A stretch of DNA of 64,000 nt from Flavobacterium sp. LC2016-23 (GTDB taxonomy: Bacteria > Bacteroidota > Bacteroidia > Flavobacteriales > Flavobacteriaceae). Made by a program: the position numbers and the translations under genes. Location: assembly GCF_009674775.1 (NCBI RefSeq), contig NZ_WKKE01000001.1, forward strand, positions 62,001 through 126,000, read 5' to 3'. The notes beneath the pieces are model-generated. The model saw only the letters and a list, made by a program, of their open reading frames with translations. It was not told where the DNA came from and did not search any database. This document shows, piece after piece, positions 42,455 to 50,893 of the stretch; positions within the stretch are counted from its first letter, which is position 1, and every line of letters begins with the position of its first letter.

Positions 42455-45205
42455 TTAAAATTTAAAATTATAAGTAATAGTGGGTACAGGCATTCCAAAA
42501 ATAGAAGTTTGATATGCTTTTACCTGTCCTTCTTTCGTTACAAAAAAGATGGAATACGGATTGTTTCTGCCTAATACATTATAGACTGAAATGTTCCAAA
42601 AGCTATGTGCCAGTTTCTTTATCTTATGGTTTCCTTCGATATTTAATCCTATATCGAGTCTGTAATAATCAGGAATTCTAAATTTATTTCGGTCACTGTA
42701 GAGCGTATATTCTGCTCCTTCATACGTGTATTTTCCAATAGGATACGTAACGGGTCTGCCGGTTTGATAAACAAAATTAGAGGAAAAGCTGTAACGATGT
42801 GTGAATTTGTAATTCATTACGATACTTACATCATGAGGTTTGTCAAAATTGGCTGGGAAATAATTCCCGCCATTTACCTGTTCATCATTAAACGGACTGT
42901 CCAGTTTTATAAAAGCTCTTGAATAGGTATAGCCAATCCATCCGTTAAGCCTTCCGTATGATTTTTTTAATAAAAATTCTACTCCGTAGGCTTTTCCTTC
43001 CCCCTGCAATAATTCGGTTTCCAGATTTTGATTTAAAAGTATATTGGCTCCTACTTTGTAGTCTAAAATATTCCTGGAAGTTTTATAATACCCTTCCAGG
43101 CTTAGTTCTAAATGCTCGTAATCTAATGTTTTAAAAAGACCTAACGAATACTGTAATCCGCTTTGCGGTTTAACATTCAGATCCGATAATTTCCAGGTAT
43201 CTGTTGGTGATTGTGTGGTATTGTTGGATAATAAATGGATGTATTGAAAATTTTTGTCGAAGCCGGCTTTTATAAAGAAACTATCATCAACAATATATCG
43301 TAATCCAATTCGGGGTTCAAAACCTCCGGAGGAATTAATGACCTCATTATTCCCGTATTTTTTTTCCTCTATGACGGTTGATGGTGTTTTTGGAACTCCA
43401 TCCTGATAAATCTTTTGGGTTGATTCTCCCAAAGCGGCATAAAACGAATATCTTGCACCGATATCAAGCAGTAATTTTTCTGTAATTTCAAACTTATCCG
43501 AGAAAAACAATGCTGATTCCCATCCTTTTTCAGCATCAATTCTTATGGGAGCTATCAATGAAGATTCACCATTTGGACTTAATTGTCCGGGATTAATTTT
43601 ATAAAGTTTCCCGGAGAGTCCGTAAGTAAATTTATGTTTATCACTGTACAGTGTATTAAATTTTAAATTGACCTGGGTTTCGTCAATTTTATATTTAAAA
43701 ACAAATGATTCAGGATTAGTGGATTCATAATCAATACTGAATTTATATTCGCTGTTGGTTACGTTAAATTCACTGCTTGTTTTTTCATTAAAAGCATGTT
43801 TCCATTTCAAAGAAACAAGCCTGTTGCTGTACTTGTATAAAGAGTCAGGCGTTATCGTGTACGCATCTTTGCTGTAATATACAGTTCCTTCAACAGCGTT
43901 GTTTTTGTTTATTTTATGACTGTATTTTGCAATTAAATCATAAAAAGAGGCATGGCTGTTTTTTAAATTTTCATCGTCCAGGGTTTTTAAAATCCAGTCA
44001 GAATAGGTGGCTCTTCCTCCAACCAATAAGCTTGCTTTTCCTTTTACAACAGGAATTGAAGCAGTAAGATTGCTTGTCACGGGACCTAAGCCTCCTTCGC
44101 CGGTAAATTTTTCTGTATTGCCATTTTTAGAAATAATATCAAAAACAGAGGATAATCTGCCTCCATATTCGGAGGGAATTCCTCCTTTATAAATGTCTAC
44201 TTTGTTAATAGTATAAGGGTTAAGAGAAGAGAAGAATCCGAACAGGTGAGTAGGGTTGTATAACGTTGCATTGTCTAGTAATACAAGATTTTGATCTTCC
44301 TTTCCTCCGCGCACATTAAAACCGGACGAACCTTCACCTGCAGTTTTTACTCCGGGAATGGTCAGGGCAACTTTAAGAATGTCTCTTTCGCCAAGAACCA
44401 AAGGAATCGTTTTTACTCCTTCTGCTTCAATTGTGGTAACGCCCGTTATCGCAGTCCTGACATTCTGATTGCCTTTTCCGTTTACAACAACTTCATCCAG
44501 TTGGTTTACTTTTTCAGTGGTCGAAAAATCAAGAGTACCATTGCTGTAAATCATTATTTTTCGGGAAGCAGGTCTGTAAAAAAGGGATTCAATTTCGATA
44601 GTACTTATTCCGGTCGGAAGTTTTAAGCTGTAAAATCCCTCTGCATTAGTAATCGTGCTGGCAGAGGTGTTTTTTACTTTAACAGTAATATCTGCCAAAG
44701 GTTTATTGTCTTTTAAGTCCGTAATATGTCCTGAAAGCGTATAGAAATCAATTTCAGAATCTTCAGCTTCTTTTCCAATTAAGGCAATTGTAGCAGTTGT
44801 ATCTGTTTTGTCTTTTTTAACCGAATCATATTGTTGGAAAAAGATTGGGGTTTTTGCTTTTTCAGGACCCTTTTTGACTTTTCCTTGGTATTTGTCGTAA
44901 ATAATACTGTTTTTCGTTAGTATGATTTTAGTGTCATCAATAAAAAAATTAAGCTCTGTATCTTCAAAAATTTTAGCCAATACTTCCTGTATGCTTTTAT
45001 CGGAATAACTTCCTGATATCAAAACGGTTTTGTCAAACCAATCCTCCTGAAAATAAAAGGTATAATGGGTTGAAGCTTCTATTTTTTTTAAAACCTCGAT
45101 TCTGTTAGTATTACTGTAACTGATGCTAATGTTTGTTTTTTGACCCTGCGCATACATGAATTGATTTAAACCAAAAAATAATAAAATAATAGTAAATATT
45201 CTCAT
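42455..45205 (-). CDS. STN-domain TonB-dependent outer-membrane receptor, operon B
   Basis: 916 residues, signal peptide ending FMYAQ. The domain order matches operon A: STN (about 25-100: EVLKKIEASTHYTFYFQEDWF), carboxypeptidase-regulatory-like (about 155-235), plug (GFNVRGGKEDQNLVLLDN; YGGRLSSVFDI) and barrel ending PTITYNFKF. The last barrel strands are almost the same as in operon A (YTLYSDRNKFRIPDYYRLD; SFWNIS-YNVLGRNNPYSIFFVT), while outer-loop regions differ. It starts 11 bases after the small exported gene. Confidence 0.9.
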   Translation of the reverse strand: MRIFTIILLFFGLNQFMYAQGQKTNISISYSNTNRIEVLKKIEASTHYTFYFQEDWFDKTVLISGSYSDKSIQEVLAKIFEDTELNFFIDDTKIILTKNSIIYDKYQGKVKKGPEKAKTPIFFQQYDSVKKDKTDTTATIALIGKEAEDSEIDFYTLSGHITDLKDNKPLADITVKVKNTSASTITNAEGFYSLKLPTGISTIEIESLFYRPASRKIMIYSNGTLDFSTTEKVNQLDEVVVNGKGNQNVRTAITGVTTIEAEGVKTIPLVLGERDILKVALTIPGVKTAGEGSSGFNVRGGKEDQNLVLLDNATLYNPTHLFGFFSSLNPYTINKVDIYKGGIPSEYGGRLSSVFDIISKNGNTEKFTGEGGLGPVTSNLTASIPVVKGKASLLVGGRATYSDWILKTLDDENLKNSHASFYDLIAKYSHKINKNNAVEGTVYYSKDAYTITPDSLYKYSNRLVSLKWKHAFNEKTSSEFNVTNSEYKFSIDYESTNPESFVFKYKIDETQVNLKFNTLYSDKHKFTYGLSGKLYKINPGQLSPNGESSLIAPIRIDAEKGWESALFFSDKFEITEKLLLDIGARYSFYAALGESTQKIYQDGVPKTPSTVIEEKKYGNNEVINSSGGFEPRIGLRYIVDDSFFIKAGFDKNFQYIHLLSNNTTQSPTDTWKLSDLNVKPQSGLQYSLGLFKTLDYEHLELSLEGYYKTSRNILDYKVGANILLNQNLETELLQGEGKAYGVEFLLKKSYGRLNGWIGYTYSRAFIKLDSPFNDEQVNGGNYFPANFDKPHDVSIVMNYKFTHRYSFSSNFVYQTGRPVTYPIGKYTYEGAEYTLYSDRNKFRIPDYYRLDIGLNIEGNHKIKKLAHSFWNISVYNVLGRNNPYSIFFVTKEGQVKAYQTSIFGMPVPTITYNFKF

Positions 45206-45216
45206 TGGGATAATTT

Positions 45217-45942
45217 CTACAGATTTAAATTGTTAATGTATTTCATTAGGCTTTTGATAAATAACGAGGGGTCTTCTTTTTTTAAGTTTCGGTTCTTAAA
45301 ATAGAAATCATTTATTTTTCTTTTGTCGTCAGGATATAATTTTATGATTTCTTTTTTCTCATTTATTAAATGAAAATCCTTTTCCTTTAAAAGGATATAA
45401 TCATATTTGGGAAGATACTCGATGTATGAAATGTTCTCTTTCATGGCATTGTTTCTCTCCTTGTAATACTTGATGTAAAGTGTTGTATTGTTAGTAAGAT
45501 TTACTTCTTCGTAATAGCCTTTTTTGAAATTCGTAGAATTTAGTTCTTTTAGGTTAATAAATTTTTGATTACCAATTTTAAAAGAACTGACATAATCCTT
45601 AACGATATTTATTTTTGTAGTGTTGGATTCGCTATACGGCTTTAAAACTAATTCATCAGCATAGATGTCATATTTTAAGTATAAATCAAAATAGTCCTGG
45701 CCATTATAAGTAACACTGCCGTTTTTAAAATCATCAATATAATAACGATTCTGATTGTGGGCTGTTTTATCAAAGTTTAAGTGGGCTGGTCCATTTTTGA
45801 GATCTAAAGATTCTATTCCAAGATTTTTATCAAACCAGTTATAAGTAGAAATTTCATTATTGGTTTGGCTGTGAATACTGTAAATGTTTAGGAATAATCC
45901 AAATAAAATTAAAAAATACAGTTTTTTTTGAAGTTTTTTCAA
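45217..45942 (-). CDS. Small exported protein of unknown function, first gene of operon B
   Basis: 241 residues, signal peptide ending YSIHSQ. Paralogue of the first gene of operon A: STYNWFDKNLGIESLDLKNGPAHLN, NGQDYFDLYLKYDI, KKGYYEEVNL-NNTTLYIKYYK. No known domain. It is 38 bases downstream of a -7 box. Confidence 0.75.
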   Translation of the reverse strand: MKKLQKKLYFLILFGLFLNIYSIHSQTNNEISTYNWFDKNLGIESLDLKNGPAHLNFDKTAHNQNRYYIDDFKNGSVTYNGQDYFDLYLKYDIYADELVLKPYSESNTTKINIVKDYVSSFKIGNQKFINLKELNSTNFKKGYYEEVNLTNNTTLYIKYYKERNNAMKENISYIEYLPKYDYILLKEKDFHLINEKKEIIKLYPDDKRKINDFYFKNRNLKKEDPSLFIKSLMKYINNLNL

Positions 45943-45980
45943 AGGATTTTTGGTTTTTTGTGTTTTTGGTTTGGTGTTTC

Positions 45981-45988
45981 CAAAAGTA
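45981..45988 (-). promoter_or_regulatory. -7 box of operon B
   Basis: TACTTTTG on the minus strand with the flank GATACTTTTGGAAA, ending 38 bases before the first ATG. It matches operon A in sequence and distance. Confidence 0.55.
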
Positions 45989-46034
45989 TCAAAAAAATAT
46001 TATAAAACCATTTTTATTTATTCTTTCCAAACGA

Positions 46035-46068
46035 AAAACCCCAATTCAAATAAATGAATTGGGGTTTT
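46035..46068 (-). terminator. Terminator of pnp
   Basis: AAAACCCCAATTCA/TGAATTGGGGTTTT 14-bp perfect stem with a 6-nt loop. On the minus strand it is followed by more T. It lies 33 bases beyond the pnp stop. Confidence 0.9.
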
Positions 46069-46101
46069 CTATGAATAAACCTTTAGTAAACTAAGATCTG
46101 A

Positions 46102-48237
46102 TTACTCTTTTTTGTCCTCACGCGGAGGTCTTTGTAAAAGTGCTTTTCTGGACACTTTTTCTTTTCTTGTTTTAGGATCAAGACCTAAGTATTTCACTTC
46201 AAAAACATCTCCCATGTTTACAACATCGGTAACGTTTTCAGTACGTTCCCAGGCTAGCTCAGATACGTGAAGCAATACTTCATTTCCTGGCGCGGAAGTA
46301 TATTCTACTACAGCTCCAAAGTCAAGCATTTTGATGACTTTTACTTCATAAGCTTCTCCTACCTGAGGTTTGAATGTAATAGACTTAATTTTAGCCAGTA
46401 CTGCTTCAATTCCTGCAGGATCTGTACCTAAGATTTCGATAACACCTTCTTCGTTTACTTCGTTGATTACGATAGTTGTTCCCGTAGCTTTTTGTAATTC
46501 CTGAATTACTTTTCCACCAGGTCCGATTAATGCTCCAATAAAGTTTCCGGGAATAGTTCTGGTAATGATTTTTGGTGCGTATGCTTTTACATCTTCTCTT
46601 GGAGCAGCAATAGTTTCTGTTAATTTCCCTAAGATATGTAAACGTCCTTCACGAGCTTGTCCTAAAGCCTGCTCCATAATATCATAACGTAATCCGTCAA
46701 TTTTGATATCCATTTGACAAGCAGTAATACCGTCAGCAGTTCCCGTTACTTTAAAGTCCATATCTCCTAAGTGATCTTCATCACCTAAAATATCAGACAA
46801 TACAGCAAATTTCTCACCATCAGTAATTAATCCCATAGCAATACCTGAAACAGGTTTTACCATTTGAACTCCGGCATCCATAAGAGCCATTGTTCCGGCA
46901 CAAACTGTTGCCATAGAAGAAGAACCATTAGATTCTAAAACTTCAGAAACAATACGGATGGTATATGGACAATCAACAGGAATCATGTTTTTCAAAGCTC
47001 TTTGAGCCAAGTTACCATGACCAACTTCTCTTCTTGAAGTTCCTCTTAGAGGTTTTGCTTCACCGGTAGAGAAAGGAGGGAAGTTATAGTGTAAATAGAA
47101 TTTCTCTTCACCTTGTTCGGATGGAGAATCAATTTGGTTTGCTTCTCTTGAAGTTCCTAAAGTTACGGTAGCCAGGGCCTGAGTTTCTCCACGGGTAAAT
47201 AAAGCAGAACCGTGAACTCTTGGCAAATAATCAGTCTCACACCAGATTGGTCTGATGTCAGTTGTTTTTCTTCCGTCTAAACGAACACCTAATTCCAATA
47301 CTACGTTACGAACAGCTTCTTTGTTTGTTTTGTAGAAGTATTTAGAAACTAAATCACCGTCAGCCGCTAATTCTTCTTCAGTAAATAAAGCTTTTATTTC
47401 TTCTTTTACTTCAGCAAATGCAGCAGTTCTTTCGTGTTTGGCTGAACCAACTTTAGCAATAGCGTAAATCTTATCGTAAGCTGCAGCTTTTACTTTTTTG
47501 TAAATTTCTTCGTTTTCTTTCTCACCTTCGTAAGTACGAATTTCTTTCTTTCCAAAAGCAGCTTGCAGGCGTAATTGTGCTTGAATCTGAACTTTTATAG
47601 CTTCGTGAGCAAATTTAATGGCTTCAACCATTTCTGCTTCTGAAATTTCTTTCATCTCACCTTCAACCATGGCAACTGAGTCCAAAGAAGCTCCAATCAT
47701 CATGTCGATGTCAGATTTTTCTAAGTCTGTTCTGCTTGGGTTGATTACAAATTTTCCGTCGATACGTGCTACACGAACTTCAGAAATTAAGTTGTAAAAA
47801 GGAATATCTGAAACGGCTAAGGCTGCAGAGGCAGCTAAACCGGCTAAAGCATCAGGCATAACTTCTTCGTCATGAGACATTAACTGAATCATAACTTGTG
47901 TTTCAGCATGATAATCGTCTGGGAAAAGCGGACGTAAAACACGGTCTACTAATCTCATTGTTAATACTTCGCTGTCGCTAGGTCTTGCCTCTCTCTTGAA
48001 GAAACCTCCCGGGAAACGACCAGCTGCGGCAAATTTTTCGCGATAATCTACCGTTAATGGTAAGAAATCAACGTTTGGGTTAGCGGTACGAGCTGAAACT
48101 GCTGTTGCAAGTATCATCGTGTCGCCCATTCTTACTACTACAGAACCATCCGCTTGTTTTGCTAAACGGCCTGTCTCGATTGTGATGCTTCTGCCATCAC
48201 CTAAATCGATTTTTTCTACAAATAATTGTGGAATCAT
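46102..48237 (-). CDS. pnp: Polyribonucleotide nucleotidyltransferase (PNPase)
   Basis: 711 residues, full length. Two RNase PH domains ([64 protein letters not shown]) are followed by KH ([15 protein letters not shown]) and S1 ([20 protein letters not shown]) RNA-binding domains. It degrades RNA 3' to 5' using phosphate. The order rpsO then pnp on the same strand is the common bacterial pairing. The 5' leader contains a stem with a CAA-rich loop (48264-48319). Confidence 0.97.
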   Translation of the reverse strand: MIPQLFVEKIDLGDGRSITIETGRLAKQADGSVVVRMGDTMILATAVSARTANPNVDFLPLTVDYREKFAAAGRFPGGFFKREARPSDSEVLTMRLVDRVLRPLFPDDYHAETQVMIQLMSHDEEVMPDALAGLAASAALAVSDIPFYNLISEVRVARIDGKFVINPSRTDLEKSDIDMMIGASLDSVAMVEGEMKEISEAEMVEAIKFAHEAIKVQIQAQLRLQAAFGKKEIRTYEGEKENEEIYKKVKAAAYDKIYAIAKVGSAKHERTAAFAEVKEEIKALFTEEELAADGDLVSKYFYKTNKEAVRNVVLELGVRLDGRKTTDIRPIWCETDYLPRVHGSALFTRGETQALATVTLGTSREANQIDSPSEQGEEKFYLHYNFPPFSTGEAKPLRGTSRREVGHGNLAQRALKNMIPVDCPYTIRIVSEVLESNGSSSMATVCAGTMALMDAGVQMVKPVSGIAMGLITDGEKFAVLSDILGDEDHLGDMDFKVTGTADGITACQMDIKIDGLRYDIMEQALGQAREGRLHILGKLTETIAAPREDVKAYAPKIITRTIPGNFIGALIGPGGKVIQELQKATGTTIVINEVNEEGVIEILGTDPAGIEAVLAKIKSITFKPQVGEAYEVKVIKMLDFGAVVEYTSAPGNEVLLHVSELAWERTENVTDVVNMGDVFEVKYLGLDPKTRKEKVSRKALLQRPPREDKKE

Positions 48238-48263
48238 AAATTTTTTCCTTATTGGTTATACAA

Positions 48264-48319
48264 TGGGTTTTAGTTGTGTTGTAGTTGTTGTGTGTAGTTG
48301 TTGTTTATTCTAAAACCCA
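48264..48319 (-). promoter_or_regulatory. Stem-loop in the pnp leader with CAA-rich loop
   Basis: TGGGTTTTAG (48264-48273) and CTAAAACCCA (48310-48319) form a perfect 10-bp stem around a 36-nt loop. On the minus strand the loop is made of repeated ACAACAACTAC-like units with almost no G. It lies 26 bases before the pnp ATG. A regulatory role is inferred. Confidence 0.45.
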
Positions 48320-48380
48320 ATGAAAAACCAAACTTTTTTTCTTATAAAATGCTTGTAATAAATATATTCCGTAAAAAACA

Positions 48381-48406
48381 AAAAGAGGCACTTTCGCACC
48401 TCTTTT
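48381..48406 (-). terminator. Terminator or attenuator after rpsO
   Basis: AAAAGAGG/CCTCTTTT 8-bp stem with an inner GAAA loop on the minus strand, followed by TTTTGTTTTTT. It lies 9 bases beyond rpsO and upstream of pnp. Confidence 0.8.
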
Positions 48407-48415
48407 CTATATTGA

Positions 48416-48682
48416 TTATTTTCTGATATTCAATACTTTGATAATCTCACGATATCTGTTGATCTCTTTCTTTTTCAAGTAATCCAACAAAGATCTTCTT
48501 TTACCTACTAACAGTACAAGAGAACGCTCAGTGTTGTAATCGTGACGATTTTTTTTCAAGTGCTCAGTTAAGTGTGAAATTCTGTAAGTGAACAATGCAA
48601 TTTGAGCTTCTGCTTTTCCAGTGTTTGTTGCTTCACCGTGCTGTGCAAAAATCTCTTCCTTTTTTTCTTTAGTTAAATACAT
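48416..48682 (-). CDS. rpsO: 30S ribosomal protein S15
   Basis: 88 residues, with QIALFTYRISHLTEHLKKNRHDYNTERSLVLLVGKRRSLLDYLKK, seen here in parts (HLTEHLKKNRHDY; VGKRRSLLDYLKK), the S15 signature. It binds 16S rRNA in the 30S platform. In many bacteria it represses its own mRNA; the 53-base leader could allow this, but I cannot show the fold. pnp follows on the same strand. Confidence 0.97.
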   Translation of the reverse strand: MYLTKEKKEEIFAQHGEATNTGKAEAQIALFTYRISHLTEHLKKNRHDYNTERSLVLLVGKRRSLLDYLKKKEINRYREIIKVLNIRK

Positions 48683-48735
48683 TCCAATATTATTTAATGA
48701 TTTTTATGTAGTCCGACATCTTTTGTAAGACGGTG

Positions 48736-48743
48736 CAAAATTA
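48736..48743 (-). promoter_or_regulatory. -7 box of rpsO
   Basis: TAATTTTG on the minus strand, 53 bases before the ATG. Confidence 0.55.
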
Positions 48744-48845
48744 CATTTTTTTTTCGAAAAAATAAATTTAAAGACTGAAAAATTTAAAGTTCAGATAATT
48801 TAGGCGAAAAAATGCCATTCTGGTAATTCTTTAAGTGCTTAATTT

Positions 48846-49301
48846 TTAAAATAATTTAGCAACTTCCTGATTTACAAATTCTAAAAACCTTTCGTCAGCT
48901 TCCGTAAACGGATCAATAACGTGACTGTCAATGTCAATCTGGCCGATGTTTTGTCCGTTTACAAATAAAGGAACTACGATTTCTGACTTTACCGTAAAAC
49001 TGCAGGCGATATAATTGTCTTGTGCAGCAACGTCCGGTACCACAAAGTTGGCATTGCTTTCCGCAACCTGACCACAGATTCCTTTTCCAAAAGGAATTAC
49101 GGTGTGATCGGTTTCTGCCCCTACATAAGGACCTAAATGCAGCGTTTTGTTTTCGTGATTCGCAAAATAGAAGCCAACCCAATTGTAATATTCGACGTTT
49201 TCGTTTAACAGTTGGCAGACAGCTAATAGTTTTTCGTCCCTAACCGTATTTGTATCAGCGATTATAGCGCTTATTTTTGGTTGTAATTCCTGAAATGTCA
49301 T
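48846..49301 (-). CDS. msrC: Free methionine-(R)-sulfoxide reductase (GAF domain)
   Basis: 151 residues, a single GAF domain. YYNWVGFYFANHENKTLHLGP and IPFGKGICGQVA, YIACSFTVKSEIVVPL and IGQIDIDS are the fRMsr motifs. Cys76 and Cys100 match two of the family's three redox Cys; the third is not obvious. It reduces free L-methionine-(R)-sulfoxide in the cytoplasm with thioredoxin. It is divergent from xrtF, with promoters 25 bases apart. Confidence 0.88.
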   Translation of the reverse strand: MTFQELQPKISAIIADTNTVRDEKLLAVCQLLNENVEYYNWVGFYFANHENKTLHLGPYVGAETDHTVIPFGKGICGQVAESNANFVVPDVAAQDNYIACSFTVKSEIVVPLFVNGQNIGQIDIDSHVIDPFTEADERFLEFVNQEVAKLF

Positions 49302-49317
49302 AATGCAAAATTTTATG

Positions 49318-49325
49318 CAAAAGTA
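49318..49325 (-). promoter_or_regulatory. -7 box of the methionine sulfoxide reductase gene
   Basis: TACTTTTG on the minus strand, 16 bases before the ATG. Confidence 0.55.
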
Positions 49326-49350
49326 TTTAATACTGAATTTAAAAAATACA

Positions 49351-49358
49351 TAAATTTG
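49351..49358 (+). promoter_or_regulatory. -7 box of xrtF
   Basis: TAAATTTG, 13 bases before the TTG start at 49372. It faces away from the divergent -7 box at 49318-49325. Confidence 0.5.
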
Positions 49359-49371
49359 TTAAAAATTTCAC

Positions 49372-49908
49372 TTGAAAAAATATCTACTTCAATTTAAACC
49401 CTTTCTGATTTTTATAGGCACTTTTTTCGCTGCTTATATCGGATTGACGATAATTTATAAATTTTACTTAAACAGTTTTGAAGCAAATGATATTGATGGA
49501 ATAACCACAATGGTTGGTCATAATGTAGACCAGCTGATGCAGTTGTTTAATGAAAATACCAAAGTTGTCAAAAGTCTTTCAGGTCCTTACTTAGAAGTTC
49601 GTTATAATAATAAGTTCACCATTATCATAGTAGAAGGATGTAATGCTCTAAGTGTTATTATTCTTTTTGTTTCTTTTGTGATAGCCTTTTCCGGAAAGTT
49701 TAAAACGACTTTGCTGTTTATTCTGTTTGGTATTGTTCTGATTTATGTTATGAATGTCATCCGAATTGGTTTATTGACAGTATTGCTGTATCATTTTCGG
49801 GAACAGGAACATTTTCTGCATGGAGTCCTTTTTCCATTAATCATCTACGGATTGGTTTTTGGTTTATGGGTTTTTTGGGTCAACAAATTTTCAAAATATG
49901 CTAAATAA
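49372..49908 (+). CDS. xrtF: Exosortase family protein XrtF
   Basis: 178 residues with about six helices. The exosortase catalytic triad is visible: VEGCNA (Cys90), NVIRIG (Arg131) and FLHG (His150). Exosortases cut and attach envelope proteins that carry a C-terminal sorting signal. The XrtF type is found in Flavobacteriia. The start is TTG; the first in-frame ATG is at residue 47 and would remove a helix, so TTG is preferred. The end overlaps the associated gene by 11 bases. Confidence 0.92.
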   Translation: MKKYLLQFKPFLIFIGTFFAAYIGLTIIYKFYLNSFEANDIDGITTMVGHNVDQLMQLFNENTKVVKSLSGPYLEVRYNNKFTIIIVEGCNALSVIILFVSFVIAFSGKFKTTLLFILFGIVLIYVMNVIRIGLLTVLLYHFREQEHFLHGVLFPLIIYGLVFGLWVFWVNKFSKYAK

Positions 49909-50344
49909 AATAAAGGACCATAAGGGGAAAATCATATTTGCGGTTTTTATAATAGTAGGCTTTGGTTTGATAAGAGCTTTTGAAAAGACAATGTTTTATG
50001 ATCCTTTTTTAGCTTATTTTGATTCCGATTTTAAAGGACTGCCTTTCCCCAAAGTTAATGTCTTTAAACTTTTTTGCGGACTTTTACTGCGGTATTTTCT
50101 AAACACGGTCTTATCGCTCCTTCTTATTTATGTACTGTTTCGCGATTTAGAAATGGTTAAGTTTAGTGCCTTTTTGTACGGCTTTTTTCTGGTGATTCTT
50201 TTCGCGGTTTTTTTTGTGATTTTGGAATATTTTGCCGACGGAAGCTGGTTGCTTTTTTACGTTAGAAGATTTATTATTCAGCCTGTTTTTGTATTGCTTT
50301 TTATTCCGGCCTTTTATTACCAGATGCAGGGGGGCAAAAAATAA
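49898..50344 (+). CDS. Exosortase F system-associated membrane protein
   Basis: 148 residues, about four helices. The start at ATG 49898 gives MLNKIKDHKGKIIF; the longer frame lies within xrtF. RAFEKTMFYDPFL-YF and YVRRFIIQPVFVLLFIPAFYY are conserved features of the family always found beside xrtF. Its biochemical role is unknown. It is coupled to xrtF by the 11-base overlap. Confidence 0.88.
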   Translation: MLNKIKDHKGKIIFAVFIIVGFGLIRAFEKTMFYDPFLAYFDSDFKGLPFPKVNVFKLFCGLLLRYFLNTVLSLLLIYVLFRDLEMVKFSAFLYGFFLVILFAVFFVILEYFADGSWLLFYVRRFIIQPVFVLLFIPAFYYQMQGGKK

Positions 50345-50377
50345 CATTTTATTTTGTTTTTTCTGCCGTCTTTTGGA

Positions 50378-50385
50378 TATTTTTG
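50378..50385 (+). promoter_or_regulatory. -7 box just before the HYC_CC_PP gene
   Basis: TATTTTTG, ending 5 bases before ATG 50391. A TTG lies 21 nt upstream (50354-50356). If used, the transcript would have almost no leader. Confidence 0.45.
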
Positions 50386-50390
50386 CAATT

Positions 50391-50789
50391 ATGAATGTAA
50401 AGAAGTGCACCGGATTATTTTTAGCCTTCCTTTTGTTGGTTTCCAACATTGGGTTTGCTTTTGATGTGCATTATTGTGGAGGAAAAATTGCTTCCGTTTC
50501 TTTAAATACCACAGCTTCTGTTTCTCCTGAAAAAAAATGTTGCGGGGCTTCTGAGAAAAAATCATCCTGTTGTAAAGACAAAGTAGTTCATTTCGAAAAA
50601 AAATCGGATAATGCTACCTTTAAATTATTCTTTTTTCAGCTTGCTTTTCCTGCCGTCATTCAGGAATTCCAGCCAATTGCTTTTCTGGCGGTACCAAATT
50701 TTAAAAGCCATCAGATCATTTCGTATTATTCTGATGCGAATGCACCTCCTTTATATCAGTTATACAGACAATATATTTTTTACGCCTGA
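50391..50789 (+). CDS. HYC_CC_PP-family exported Cys-rich protein
   Basis: 132 residues, signal helix at 8-24. The three name-giving motifs are seen: HYC at 27-29, Cys-Cys pairs at 50-51 and 60-61 in a Lys-rich stretch, and Pro-Pro at 119-120. The long frame upstream belongs to the exosortase gene region; ATG 50391 is the natural start. The Cys layout suggests metal binding. It is first in a set with a TonB receptor and an HMA protein. Confidence 0.88.
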   Translation: MNVKKCTGLFLAFLLLVSNIGFAFDVHYCGGKIASVSLNTTASVSPEKKCCGASEKKSSCCKDKVVHFEKKSDNATFKLFFFQLAFPAVIQEFQPIAFLAVPNFKSHQIISYYSDANAPPLYQLYRQYIFYA

Positions 50790-50893
50790 TTTTAATATTT
50801 AGAATCAAGTCTCTCAAGGCTTGTATTGTACTGTTTTGGTGTTTCCTGAAAACGTCAAAAACAGAATTTTCTAAATAATTAAAATCATTTTTT

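Noticed and set aside
44291-44626. 111-residue plus-strand frame opposite the operon B TonB receptor
   Set aside because: It is antisense to a well-supported receptor gene and shows no family features.
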